Source: Streptosporangiaceae bacterium
Lineage (GTDB): Bacteria; Actinomycetota; Actinomycetes; Streptosporangiales; Streptosporangiaceae
Reading direction: 5' to 3'
Length of the DNA: 64,000 nt
Assembly (NCBI GenBank): GCA_030041275.1
Contig: JASHOE010000109.1
Span: forward strand, 1-64,000
The translations under genes and the position numbers were made by a program. The notes beneath the pieces were generated by a model, which searched no databases, had not been told where the DNA came from, and worked only from the letters and a program-made list of their open reading frames with translations. Positions 1 to 8,286 of this stretch are shown in pieces (the stretch's first letter is position 1; each line of letters starts with the position of its first letter).

Positions 1-213
1 GCAGAACTGAGGCGGTGGACCGTGGCCTACTCGGACGCCACTCATCCCTACTCCGCTGGCGGCGCCTACGTGAACTTCATGATGGGTGATGAGGGTCAGG
101 ACCGGCTGAAAGCCACCTTCGGCCAGAACTACGACCGGCTCGCGCAGGTTAAGGCGACCTACGACCCGCATAACCTGTTCCGGATCAACCACAACATCCC
201 GCCAGCGGGCTAG
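1..213 (+). CDS. FAD-linked oxidoreductase with BBE domain, C-terminal end only
   Basis: The reading frame is open from the first base, so the gene begins upstream of the window; only about 70 C-terminal residues are visible. The stretch SAGGAYVNFM followed by LKATFGQNYDRLAQVKATYDP, then NLFRINHNIPP, is the standard end of berberine-bridge-enzyme-like FAD oxidases, where this BBE segment packs against the substrate-binding half. Such enzymes oxidise sugars, alcohols or secondary metabolites; the substrate cannot be told from this end. A second, broken copy of the same segment lies at 32047-32215. The next gene is on the same strand but is probably a separate regulator unit. Confidence 0.85.
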   Translation, partial: AELRRWTVAYSDATHPYSAGGAYVNFMMGDEGQDRLKATFGQNYDRLAQVKATYDPHNLFRINHNIPPAG

Positions 214-332
214 CACTGTAACAGGCGCAATCGGCGAGCGAGCGCTTGGCAGTCCGATGTAGTAGCGGCTCGACAGGGGGGCCGCTCGGTCCTAGGCGCG
301 TTCATCAGGCAGACGGACCCTGGCCCTTGCCT

Positions 333-3230
333 GTGGTGCGGTCCGATACTGGGTGCGTGCGGCAGGTGCTGTGCCCGGTGCTGGTGGGGCGGGATGGGGA
401 GGTCCGTCGCCTGGAGGCTGCGCTGGCCGCAGCCGGAGCAGGCCGCGGTGGCGTGGTGCTGATTACTGGCGAGGCGGGGGTCGGCAAGTCGCGGCTGGTC
501 CGGGTGGCAGCCCGGACTGCCGGCGCGCTGGGGCAGGTCGTGCTGACCGGCCGGGCGGTGGCCAACGACGTGCCGAGGCCGTTCCGGCCGCTTGCCGAGG
601 CGCTGGCCTCGGCCGGGCGGGCCGGCCGCCTGCCCGACAGCCCGGAGCTGGGCCCGTTCCGGGCGACGTTGGGTCGGCTGGTTCCGGAGTGGCGGCAACC
701 GAAGCCGAGGGCAGGCGATGAATCGCTCGTGTTCTTGGGGGAGGCGGTGCTGCGGCTGCTACGTGCCCTGTCGGGTGAGGCTGGGTGCCTGCTGATCCTT
801 GAGGATCTGCACTGGGCGGACCGGGAAACGCTCGCGTTGCTCGAGTACCTGGCCGACAACTCGGCAGCGGAGCGGGTTCTGTGCGTGGGCACGTTGCGTG
901 ATGAGGAAGGCGCCGCGGCTGCTGGGCTGGCCAGAGTACTTGAGGCCCGCGGCTCGGCTTTGGTGCTGCCCCTGGGTCGGCTGGACGCGGCGGAATCCGA
1001 TCGCATGGCGCTGGCGTGCGTTGGTGCCAGCCAGTTGCCTGATGTGGTCCATGCACTGATCGCAGAACGGGCGGAGGGTCTGCCGTTCCTCGTCGAGGAG
1101 ATCTTGGCCGGCCTGGTTGCCGACGGGTCGCTGGCCGAGCGGGACGGCCAATGGCAACTGTCCGGACCGGCTGGGGCCGGGGTCCCCGGCACGTTTGCTG
1201 ACGCAGTGGGGCGACGGCTTGACGGACTGCCTGCCAGTTCCCGCCGGGTGATCGAGGCGGCTGCGGTACTCGGCCGCAGATTCGACTGGCGCATCCTCGG
1301 TCCGGCGTCCAACCTGCCGGATGCCGCCGTGGCGGCGGCACTCCGGCAGGCGGTGGGGTTGCAGTTGGTGGCGACGGACCGGGATGGTTTCCAGTTCAGG
1401 CACGCGCTCACGCATGAGGCGGTGCTCGTCGGCCTGCTGCCGCCGGAGCGGGCGCTGCTGGCCGGCCGGGCTCTGGCCGCGGTGGAGGCAGCACATCCCG
1501 GCTTGCCTGGCACATGGTGCGTGATCGCAGCTGAACTGGCCGAGGTCGCGGGAGACACGGCGCGGGCCGGCACACTACTGCTCGAGGCCGGCCGTCGCGA
1601 CCTGGCCGTGGGAGCGCTGGCCAGCGCCGAGCAGACGCTCTCTCGGGCAGACGCTCTGGTCGGCCCGGACGACTCGGCGTTGCGCGGCCCCATAGGCGAG
1701 GCGCTGACCGAGGTCTTTGCGCTGTCCGGCCAGGTCGACCGAGCGATCGAGATGGGTCAGGCGCTGTTGGCCCGGTTCGGCCGCAAGCCTAGCGCCGCCC
1801 GGGTGGCGGCGTTGCATCTTGGGATCGCCCGTGCGGCGATCGCCGGCGGGCGGTGGACGGAGGCTGCTGCGAGTGTCGAGATCGCCCGCCGGTCAGCGGG
1901 TGCCGATACCGGGCAGGTGGACGCGTGCGCGGCCCAGGTTGCGGTCGGCCTGGGAGAGCTGAGGCGGGCGGGCGAACTGGCCCGCGCCGCGCTGGCCGCA
2001 GCCGAGCGCGGAGGGCTGGCGGAGGTCTCGTGTGAGGCGCTGGAGGTGATCGGCAGGGTTGCCCGGCAAAGGGACCTCGACGCGGCTGAGCAAGCATTTA
2101 CCCGGGCGGCGAGCGTCGCGAGCGCGCACGGGCTGCGCCTGTGGCATGCGCGGGCGCTGCACGAGCTCGGCACTATCGATCAGTTGCGCACCGAGAGCAC
2201 GGCCCGGCTCGAACAGGCGCGCGAGCTGGCGGAAGCCGAAGGCGCGCTGGCGCTGACCGCGACGCTGGACCTGCAGATCGCTGCTGGGCTGAACAAGCAA
2301 TTCCGGGCCGCGGAGGCGCTGGCGGCCGCCGGGATGTCTGCGGAGGCGTCGCGCCGATTCCGGCTGGCAACGTTGCCGATGGCGCTGATCTTCCAGGCGA
2401 CCGCGCACGCGATCCGTGGTGAGCAGCAGGACATGGAGGTCAAGATCGCCGAGGCTATCGCGCTCGCTCCGGGCGACCGGGATGTGCTCGGCTGCTCCGA
2501 GGGTCACTGCCGGGCTACGTTGGCCCTGCTCTCCGAGCGGCTCGACGAGGCGCATGAGCGGATGACGGCTGGGGCCGGGCTGCTGCTGAGTTCGCCGGCG
2601 ACGATCGCGCCCCCGTTCCTCGGGTTGTGGCCGCTACTAGGTGCTGTGCTTGAGCTGGACGCGGCCAGCGAAGCGGCGCGGGTGCGGGCCGCACATGGCA
2701 CCAGGCACCTGGTAGTCGGCTCCCTGCTCGGGTATGCCGACGCGGTGCTGGCCGGCAGGCGCGGCCATCGAGAACTGGCGGAGGCGGCGTTCGTCGCCGC
2801 GGACGCTGAGATGGGTCCGCTGGTTGCCTGGTACCGGCAATATGCCCGCCGGATTGCGGCGCAGGCGGCGCTGGCCGACGGCTGGGGCGAGCCGGTCGGC
2901 TGGCTGCGCGAAGCTGAGGACTACTTCGCGGTGCGTGGTGACGCGCTTGTGGCTGCGGCCTGCCGGGGGTTGCTCCGTGAGGCCGGGGCGTCAGTGCCAA
3001 GACGGCGGGCGGGAGGGACGCAAGTGCCGGGCCGGCTGCGAGGACTCGGCGTGACGGAACGTGAAGCCGACGTCCTCAGGCTGGTCGGCCAGGGCCTGAG
3101 CAACAAGGAGATCGCCGGGGCGATGTTCTTGTCGCCACGCACGGTCGAGAAGCACATGGAGCGACTGGTCGCCAAGACCGGGCTGCGCCGGGCTGAGCTG
3201 GCTACGTACTCGGACGGCCTGGATACGTAA
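333..3230 (+). CDS. LAL-type (large ATP-binding) LuxR family transcriptional regulator
   Basis: A protein of about 965 residues with the LAL architecture. An N-terminal AAA/NACHT-like ATPase has a Walker A motif GEAGVGKSR and a Walker B-like segment LLILEDLHWADRE. A long Ala/Leu-rich helical middle looks like TPR-type repeats. A C-terminal LuxR helix-turn-helix (LGVTEREADVLRLVGQGLSNKEIA, then SPRTVEKHMERL) occupies the last 65 residues. The open frame reaches back to a TTG at 246; I prefer GTG at 333 because the conserved LVGRDGEVRRLEAAL segment begins soon after, but several in-frame GTGs make the start uncertain. Such proteins usually activate nearby pathways on binding ATP and a ligand. 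It precedes the nitrilase operon on the same strand and may regulate it (inference). Confidence 0.9.
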   Translation: MVRSDTGCVRQVLCPVLVGRDGEVRRLEAALAAAGAGRGGVVLITGEAGVGKSRLVRVAARTAGALGQVVLTGRAVANDVPRPFRPLAEALASAGRAGRLPDSPELGPFRATLGRLVPEWRQPKPRAGDESLVFLGEAVLRLLRALSGEAGCLLILEDLHWADRETLALLEYLADNSAAERVLCVGTLRDEEGAAAAGLARVLEARGSALVLPLGRLDAAESDRMALACVGASQLPDVVHALIAERAEGLPFLVEEILAGLVADGSLAERDGQWQLSGPAGAGVPGTFADAVGRRLDGLPASSRRVIEAAAVLGRRFDWRILGPASNLPDAAVAAALRQAVGLQLVATDRDGFQFRHALTHEAVLVGLLPPERALLAGRALAAVEAAHPGLPGTWCVIAAELAEVAGDTARAGTLLLEAGRRDLAVGALASAEQTLSRADALVGPDDSALRGPIGEALTEVFALSGQVDRAIEMGQALLARFGRKPSAARVAALHLGIARAAIAGGRWTEAAASVEIARRSAGADTGQVDACAAQVAVGLGELRRAGELARAALAAAERGGLAEVSCEALEVIGRVARQRDLDAAEQAFTRAASVASAHGLRLWHARALHELGTIDQLRTESTARLEQARELAEAEGALALTATLDLQIAAGLNKQFRAAEALAAAGMSAEASRRFRLATLPMALIFQATAHAIRGEQQDMEVKIAEAIALAPGDRDVLGCSEGHCRATLALLSERLDEAHERMTAGAGLLLSSPATIAPPFLGLWPLLGAVLELDAASEAARVRAAHGTRHLVVGSLLGYADAVLAGRRGHRELAEAAFVAADAEMGPLVAWYRQYARRIAAQAALADGWGEPVGWLREAEDYFAVRGDALVAAACRGLLREAGASVPRRRAGGTQVPGRLRGLGVTEREADVLRLVGQGLSNKEIAGAMFLSPRTVEKHMERLVAKTGLRRAELATYSDGLDT

Positions 3231-3465
3231 CCGGTACCGCGGAGAATACGCACGGTTTACGGATGTGACCGGTGCTGGCTGCGGGCCACCATGCGGTTAT
3301 GCGGGTGCCACCAGCACCCGCCCGCACCGCGGGAGGCACCGGTATGGCCGTCACCGAGGCTGAGCTGCATAGCCGCGGCAGCCGCTGCACGCCCGGTCCG
3401 CTGCGCACTCGGTTCAGCCGGGCCGCGGCGGACCGGGTCAGTTTCGTGTGCGAGGCGGATCGGTG

Positions 3466-4332
3466 ATGACAGTGTCTGCCCAGGGCATTGCGGAAGCCAG
3501 CGCGACGGCCAGCATCCAGGGGGTGCTGGCCCTGCCGGGCGCTCGCCTGGCCTACGAGGTGACCGGCGCGGGGCCGGCCGTGGTCCTGGTCCACGGTTTC
3601 GGGCTGGACATGCGGATGTGGGAGCCGCAGGCCAGGCATCTGGCCGCGCGGTTCCAGGTGGTCCGGTATGACGTCCGCGGGTTCGGCGCTTCTGGCCCAT
3701 TCGACCCGGCCGTCGGCTACACCCACGCCGGTGACCTGCTTGCCTTGCTAGACCATCTCGGTATCGAGAAGGCGGCGCTGGCCGGGCTGTCGTTCGGCGG
3801 CCGGGTCGTGACGCAGGCGGCGCTGTGCGCACCCGACCGGATTGTCGGCCTCGTGCTGCTGGATTCGGTGCTGGATGGTGTCCCGTGGGACCCCGGCTCG
3901 GTCTCGGCATCTGACTCGACCGTCCGCGAGGCCCGGGACCGCGGGTTGCTGGCGGGACGGGCGGCCTGGCTGGAGCACCCGCTGTTCGCCGCCGCCCGCC
4001 AGCACCCGCGGCTCGCCCGTCAGCTCGAGGAGATGGTGGCCGGATACCCAGGGCAGCATTGGAGCGGCCACGACCCGCACGAGGAACACGAGCCCGCGCT
4101 GATCGAAACGCTGGAGAAGCTGGCCATGCCGGTCCTGGTGTTGATCGGCGAGCACGACGTGCCGTGTTTCAAGGAGATGTCTGCCGTGCTCGCCCGCCGC
4201 ATCCCCGGCGCCCGGTACCACGTGGTCCCCGGCGCTGGCCACATGATCAATATGGAGCGGCCCGGCACGGTCAACGAGTTGCTGGCCGACTTCCTCGCAC
4301 AGCTCAGCGAGGATCAGCGATGGCACCGGTGA
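3466..4332 (+). CDS. alpha/beta-hydrolase fold protein, first gene of nitrilase operon
   Basis: A 288-residue single-domain alpha/beta hydrolase. Visible landmarks are the oxyanion HGFGLDMRMW segment near residues 43-52, the nucleophile elbow GLSFGG with Ser109, an acidic IGEHDVP turn and a catalytic-His segment GAGHMINMERP near the C-terminus. The triad is therefore complete. ATG 3466 is preferred over the in-frame GTG at 3448 because GAGGCGG lies just upstream at suitable spacing. The stop overlaps the start of the following nitrilase by 13 bp, so the genes are probably translationally coupled. Possible roles are ester or lactone hydrolysis, or a hydroxynitrile-lyase-like C-C cleavage given the nitrilase neighbours; sequence alone does not decide between them. 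Confidence 0.88.
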   Translation: MTVSAQGIAEASATASIQGVLALPGARLAYEVTGAGPAVVLVHGFGLDMRMWEPQARHLAARFQVVRYDVRGFGASGPFDPAVGYTHAGDLLALLDHLGIEKAALAGLSFGGRVVTQAALCAPDRIVGLVLLDSVLDGVPWDPGSVSASDSTVREARDRGLLAGRAAWLEHPLFAAARQHPRLARQLEEMVAGYPGQHWSGHDPHEEHEPALIETLEKLAMPVLVLIGEHDVPCFKEMSAVLARRIPGARYHVVPGAGHMINMERPGTVNELLADFLAQLSEDQRWHR

Positions 4333-5357
4333 CGGTAGCAGCGGTGCAGGCCGCGCCGGAGTTCCTGGACCGGGACGCGACGATCGGCAAGGCCGTCGCG
4401 CTCGCCGGAGAGGCCGCCTCACAGGGCGCCCGGCTGGTCGCGTTCCCCGAGGCGTTCGTGCCCGGCTACCCGGACTGGGTCTGGCGGACCCGGCCATGGG
4501 ACGCCACTGCCACGGCACTGTACGCCCGGTTGCTCGACCAGGCTGTGGTGGCTGACTCCCCGGCCTGCGACAGGCTGGCCGTGACCGCCCGGCGGCTTGG
4601 GATCTGGCTATGCGTCGGTGTGACCGAGCGCGACCAAGCTGGCTCGACGCTCTACAACTCGCTGCTGTATTTCGGGCCGGACGGGACACTGGCCGGCCGC
4701 CACCGCAAGCTGATGCCGAGCGGCGGCGAGCGACTGGTGTGGGGCGCCGGCGACGGGTCGGGCCTGACGACCATCGAAGCCGGGTTCGGCCGTCTGGGCG
4801 GGCTGATCTGCTGGGAGAATTACATGCCGCTGGCCCGGGCCGCGCTGTACGCCGGGGGCATCGACATCTACCTGGCTCCTACCTGGGACAACTCCGAGGT
4901 ATGGATACCGACCCTGCGGCACATCGCCAAGGAAGGCCGCACCTACGTGGTCGGCGTGACCGCTTGCATCCGGGCTACGGACCTGCCCGAGGATCTGTCG
5001 GGTCGACCGGACCTCTACGCCGGGGCGGAGGACTGGCTATCGCGCGGCAACTCGGCGATCGTCGCGCCCGACGGGGCCATTATCGCGGGTCCGCTGGTCG
5101 GCGAGGAAGGCATTGTCTGCGCTGAGATCGACACCGACGTTGCCAGGGCCGGTCGCCAGCAGTTCGACCCGGTCGGCCACTACAGCCGGAGCGACGTGCT
5201 GCAGCTGATCGTGGACGCGACGCCGCGAGCAGCGGTGACCTTCCGCCGCGATGACGACGACGCGCCATCCCGCCCATCGGCCGCGTCCGCAACCCTGTCC
5301 AGCGAGGCGGCGCCCATCTCTGGCGAGCGGGCATCCCTGCCTGCCGAACATAGGTGA
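4320..5357 (+). CDS. nitrilase (carbon-nitrogen hydrolase), copy 1
   Basis: A 345-residue member of the nitrilase branch of the carbon-nitrogen hydrolase superfamily, which converts R-CN to a carboxylic acid and ammonia. The catalytic triad is visible: Glu44 in FPEAF, Lys130 in HRKLMPSGGER and Cys164 in GGLICWENYMPLAR. The CWENYMPL signature and the late VGHYSRSDVLQL segment are typical of true nitrilases rather than amidases. The ATG at 4320 overlaps the end of the upstream hydrolase, and the stop abuts the next nitrilase. The last 35 residues are Ala/Ser/Pro-rich and differ from copy 2, which suggests a free tail. Confidence 0.93.
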   Translation: MAPVTVAAVQAAPEFLDRDATIGKAVALAGEAASQGARLVAFPEAFVPGYPDWVWRTRPWDATATALYARLLDQAVVADSPACDRLAVTARRLGIWLCVGVTERDQAGSTLYNSLLYFGPDGTLAGRHRKLMPSGGERLVWGAGDGSGLTTIEAGFGRLGGLICWENYMPLARAALYAGGIDIYLAPTWDNSEVWIPTLRHIAKEGRTYVVGVTACIRATDLPEDLSGRPDLYAGAEDWLSRGNSAIVAPDGAIIAGPLVGEEGIVCAEIDTDVARAGRQQFDPVGHYSRSDVLQLIVDATPRAAVTFRRDDDDAPSRPSAASATLSSEAAPISGERASLPAEHR

Positions 5358-5362
5358 GAGCG

Positions 5363-6379
5363 ATGACCATGATCCGGATAGCGGCCGTGCAGGCCAGCTA
5401 CGTTCTCATGGACCGGGACGCCACGATCGGCAAGGTCGCCGCGCTGACTGCCGCCGCGGCAGCCCAGGGGGCCCAGCTGATCGTTTTTCCCGAGGCGTTC
5501 GTGCCCGGCACACCTATCTGGATCGACACCCAACCGGTCTGGAAGGACGACGAGGACTGGTTCGCGCTACTGGCGGATAACGCTGTAGTAATCCAGGGCC
5601 GGGCTGGTGAGCAACTCGCCGCGATCGCCGCCGAGCACCAGGTATGGCTGGTCATTGGCGTCCAGGAGCGCGAGCCGCACGGCAGCACCATCTACAACAC
5701 GGTGCTGTACTTCTCGCCGTCGGGGGAACTGGCCGGCCGGCATCGCAAGCTGGTGCCGACCGGGTCTGAGCGCACTGTCTGGGGCATGGGTGACGGTTCG
5801 ACGCTGCGAGTCGTCGACACCGGCCTAGCCCGTGTGGGCGGGCTGATCTGCTGGGAGAACTACATGCCGCTGGCCCGGTTTCACCTTTACGCCCAGGGCG
5901 TCCAGGTCTGGCTTGCGCCCACGCTGGCCTCCGGCGACGGCTGGATCGCGACCATGCGGCACATCGCCAGGGAGAACCGGATGTTCGTGGTCGGAGTCAA
6001 CCCCGTGCTGCACGCAGACCAGGTCCCAGCCGGGTTCCCCGGGCGCGACCGGCTCATCCCAGCCGGCTACCTGGACGAAAACGGGCCGTGGCTGGAAGAG
6101 GGCAACACCGTCGTCGTCGCGCCGAGCGGCATCGTGCTCGCCGGCCCGGTCCGCCGGCGCGAGGAAGCCCTAATCGCCGACCTCGCCCTGCGGGAGGTCA
6201 CGGTGGCGCGCCGTCACCTGGATCCGGTCGGCCACTACAACCGCCCGGACATTTTCCGGCTTGAGGTCAACACCTCGCCGCGGCCTGCCGTCACCGAGTC
6301 CGGCACAGTCGCGGCAATCAGCCAGCTGAACGGAGGCAGCGATGAACACCACGCCAGTGACGAGCAGGCCCGAGCCTGA
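5363..6379 (+). CDS. nitrilase (carbon-nitrogen hydrolase), copy 2
   Basis: A 338-residue tandem paralogue of the preceding gene. Glu44 (FPEAF), Lys129 (HRKLVPTGSER) and Cys163 (GLICWENYMPLAR) complete the nitrilase triad. AGGTGAG just before ATG 5363 acts as ribosome-binding site; ATG 5369 is an alternative start. The two copies match closely around the active site (IAAVQ, DRDATIGK, the CWENYMPLAR block, DPVGHY) but diverge in the substrate-pocket loop after FVPG (YPDWVW versus TPIWID). This suggests an old duplication with different nitrile preferences. The 3' end overlaps the rhodanese start by 38 bp, so the operon is continuous. Confidence 0.93.
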   Translation: MTMIRIAAVQASYVLMDRDATIGKVAALTAAAAAQGAQLIVFPEAFVPGTPIWIDTQPVWKDDEDWFALLADNAVVIQGRAGEQLAAIAAEHQVWLVIGVQEREPHGSTIYNTVLYFSPSGELAGRHRKLVPTGSERTVWGMGDGSTLRVVDTGLARVGGLICWENYMPLARFHLYAQGVQVWLAPTLASGDGWIATMRHIARENRMFVVGVNPVLHADQVPAGFPGRDRLIPAGYLDENGPWLEEGNTVVVAPSGIVLAGPVRRREEALIADLALREVTVARRHLDPVGHYNRPDIFRLEVNTSPRPAVTESGTVAAISQLNGGSDEHHASDEQARA

Positions 6380-7196
6380 GCCGGCCGACGTCGGCGTCCT
6401 GGTTAGCCCGGCCTGGCTGCAGGCCCGCCTGCACGACCCCGCGGTGCGGGTGGTCGAGGTGGACGTGAGCCGGGCCGCCTACAACGACTGGCACATTGAC
6501 GGGGCGGTGCACTGGAATATCTACGCCGACTTGCGCGACGCCGAGTACCGGCCGGTGCCAACCCTGGCAGTGCAGCGCCTCCTGGAGCGGTCCGGGATCA
6601 CCCCGCGCACCAAGGTCGTGTTTTACGGCTACGGGCCCGCAATGGGCTTCTGGCTGATGAAGCTTTACGGGCACGCCGACGCGCGGATCCTGGACTGCTC
6701 ACGCGACACCTGGCGCGGCGAGGGCCGGCCGGCCAGCTCACTGGCCAGCGAGCCCGGGCCGGCCAGCTACCCGCTCGGTGAGCCGGACGCGAGGCTACGG
6801 GCCGACCACGAGGCGGTGCTCGACGCCATCGGCAGCCGCGCCACCACTCTCCTGGACGTGCGCACCGCGGAGGAGTACTCCGGCGAACGATTCTGGCCGT
6901 TCGGCGGCATGGAGCCGGGGGGACAGGCGGGCCACGTCCCTGGAGCGGTGCACCAGCCGATCGATGGCATGTACGACGACCGCGGGGCCTTCCTGGATCC
7001 CGCCAGCCTGCACGAGATCTTCTCAGCCGGCCTGCACCGGGACGGCGAACTGATCACCTACTGCACGATCGGCGGCCGCGCCAGTACCGCGTGGTTCGTC
7101 CTGACTCACCTGCTCGGCTGCGACCACGTCCGCGTCTACGACGGGTCATGGGCCGAATGGGGAAAGATGCCGGGCAAGCCGGTCAATGCGCCCTGA
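6342..7196 (+). CDS. tandem-domain rhodanese (sulfurtransferase)
   Basis: A 284-residue protein with two rhodanese domains, the layout of thiosulfate or 3-mercaptopyruvate sulfurtransferases. The N-terminal domain (about residues 15-140) has VVFYGYGPAMG where an active loop would be and lacks the cysteine, as is normal for the structural half. The C-terminal domain carries Cys241 in YCTIGGRAS, the persulfide-bearing loop. The conserved RFWPFGGMEPGGQAGHVPGA segment precedes it. Rhodaneses convert cyanide plus a sulfane sulfur donor to thiocyanate. Its overlap with the second nitrilase suggests it handles cyanide released during nitrile metabolism (inference). Confidence 0.92.
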   Translation: MNTTPVTSRPEPEPADVGVLVSPAWLQARLHDPAVRVVEVDVSRAAYNDWHIDGAVHWNIYADLRDAEYRPVPTLAVQRLLERSGITPRTKVVFYGYGPAMGFWLMKLYGHADARILDCSRDTWRGEGRPASSLASEPGPASYPLGEPDARLRADHEAVLDAIGSRATTLLDVRTAEEYSGERFWPFGGMEPGGQAGHVPGAVHQPIDGMYDDRGAFLDPASLHEIFSAGLHRDGELITYCTIGGRASTAWFVLTHLLGCDHVRVYDGSWAEWGKMPGKPVNAP

Positions 7197-7238
7197 TCCC
7201 TGATCCATCCGTCACGCCTCAGAAACGGAGAACGTGAC

Positions 7239-7676
7239 ATGCCAGGACTCGTACGCAAGAGCCTGGACTCGCCGCAGGAGGTCCGCAAGTTCGAGGCCGA
7301 CAGCGGCCAGCTCGAGCTGGTGAATCTCGACGCAGGCCCCGTCGGCCGGGCCACCTTCCAGCCCGGCTGGCGGTGGTCGCAGCACGTGAAGCGCATCGCC
7401 AGGACCGACAGCTGCCAGGCCGCCCACACTGGCTACTTCGTCTCCGGGCGGATGAAGGTCGTCATGGACGACGGCGAAGAGATGGAATACGGCCCCGGCG
7501 ACTTCGCTGTCATGGCGCCTGGACACGACGCCTGGATCGTCGGTGACGAGCCGTGCGTGGTCCTCGACTGGCAAGGTTTCGCCGACTACGGCCAAGCCCG
7601 CGTCTTGACAGACGCCGAAGTTGCCGCCGGCCCGGTCGGGGGTCTCGCCGAACGACTTGGCCACGCAGCTCGATGA
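7239..7676 (+). CDS. cupin-domain protein
   Basis: A 145-residue single cupin. A possible metal-site region WRWSQHVKRI..AAHTGYFVSGRMKVVMDDGEE is followed by the second cupin motif YGPGDFAVMAPGHDAWIVGDEP. The first His cluster is sparse, so metal binding is uncertain. GGAG lies about 10 nt before the ATG. It follows the rhodanese by 42 bp on the same strand and is probably the last gene of the nitrilase operon. Small cupins in such settings can be ligand sensors or minor dioxygenases; no specific function is assignable. Confidence 0.85.
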   Translation: MPGLVRKSLDSPQEVRKFEADSGQLELVNLDAGPVGRATFQPGWRWSQHVKRIARTDSCQAAHTGYFVSGRMKVVMDDGEEMEYGPGDFAVMAPGHDAWIVGDEPCVVLDWQGFADYGQARVLTDAEVAAGPVGGLAERLGHAAR

Positions 7677-7760
7677 GCTGGCACTGGTCAGCGTCGACAC
7701 GCGAGGCACCAAGCTCTACCGGGGTGGGCACGTGCCCCGGCTCACGGCGGCGTGCGCCGC

Positions 7761-7919
7761 TCAGGTGGCCTTGACTGGGATCAGCTCAGCGCCGCACGCG
7801 CAGCGGTAGGTGGACGGCCCGTCCGCACCGGGGCAGTGGCACGCGGCCTGGATGAGGACCCGGCATTTGCAGTCTTCATGGGAGCAGGTCAGTACTGTTC
7901 CCTCGGGATAAGAAGCCAT
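7761..7919 (-). CDS. small metallothionein
   Basis: A 52-residue Cys-rich protein with seven cysteines (positions 12, 17, 19, 27, 29, 40, 42) and His14 and His28 in [15 protein letters not shown] and YRCACGAEL. This pattern matches the short actinobacterial metallothioneins that bind Zn, Cu or Cd in the cytoplasm. I chose the inner ATG (MASYPEGTV) because these proteins usually start there and an AGAGG element lies upstream; an in-frame ATG at 7961 would add 14 residues. It is convergent with the cupin gene. A DUF5134 remnant lies just behind it, and DUF5134 recurs in the copper cluster at 62.7 kb. Confidence 0.85.
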   Translation of the reverse strand: MASYPEGTVLTCSHEDCKCRVLIQAACHCPGADGPSTYRCACGAELIPVKAT

Positions 7920-8009
7920 TACGCTCGTCGCCTCTCTTCGGGTGTGGGTGGATGCAATCATGCCGGCCCCAGGTCAATTTCCCTATCCCGCCCTGGCTCG
8001 GCTGGCTCC

Positions 8010-8120
8010 TCAGATGGTGATGAGCAGCGTAAACGCCATGGTCGCACCCATGCGATCGTGCATCCAGCGCCAGCAGCCCGCTGTCAGCGCGTCGCCAAGA
8101 CCTTCCGGGGCTGCAGCGCA
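8010..8120 (-). pseudogene. DUF5134 C-terminal remnant
   Basis: Read on the minus strand, the last 20 or so codons give RMGATMAFTLLITI followed by a stop. This matches, almost residue for residue, the C-terminus AMGATMAFMLLIMI of the DUF5134 protein at 62666-63112. Further upstream the similarity fades and no membrane-protein frame continues, so this is a leftover 3' end. The gap 7920-8286 holds nothing else I can recognise. Confidence 0.6.
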
Positions 8121-8286
8121 TGCAAGTACGAACGGGGCCACGGCGACCCGTAAATCACACTGGATCCTCGGGATGGCTGCGGGTGCTAACGCCGCTTATT
8201 GCACGTTCTCGGTTTCCGGCTCCAAGTCTCGTCCCAACGAGACGATCATGAGCAGTGGCCGCCCTCCGCGTTGCAAGATCGCGCCA

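Noticed and set aside
305..1693. 462-codon open frame on the minus strand
   Set aside because: It lies opposite the LAL regulator and has the Arg/Pro/Ser composition of an antisense GC-rich frame, with no family motif.
4059..4319. N-terminal extension of nitrilase 1
   Set aside because: The extra codons lie within the alpha/beta hydrolase gene and are Arg-rich; ATG 4320 matches the family start.
3466..4332. Assignment as hydroxynitrile lyase
   Set aside because: The context is attractive, but the protein has an ordinary Ser-His-Asp hydrolase set and no diagnostic residue that I can point to.
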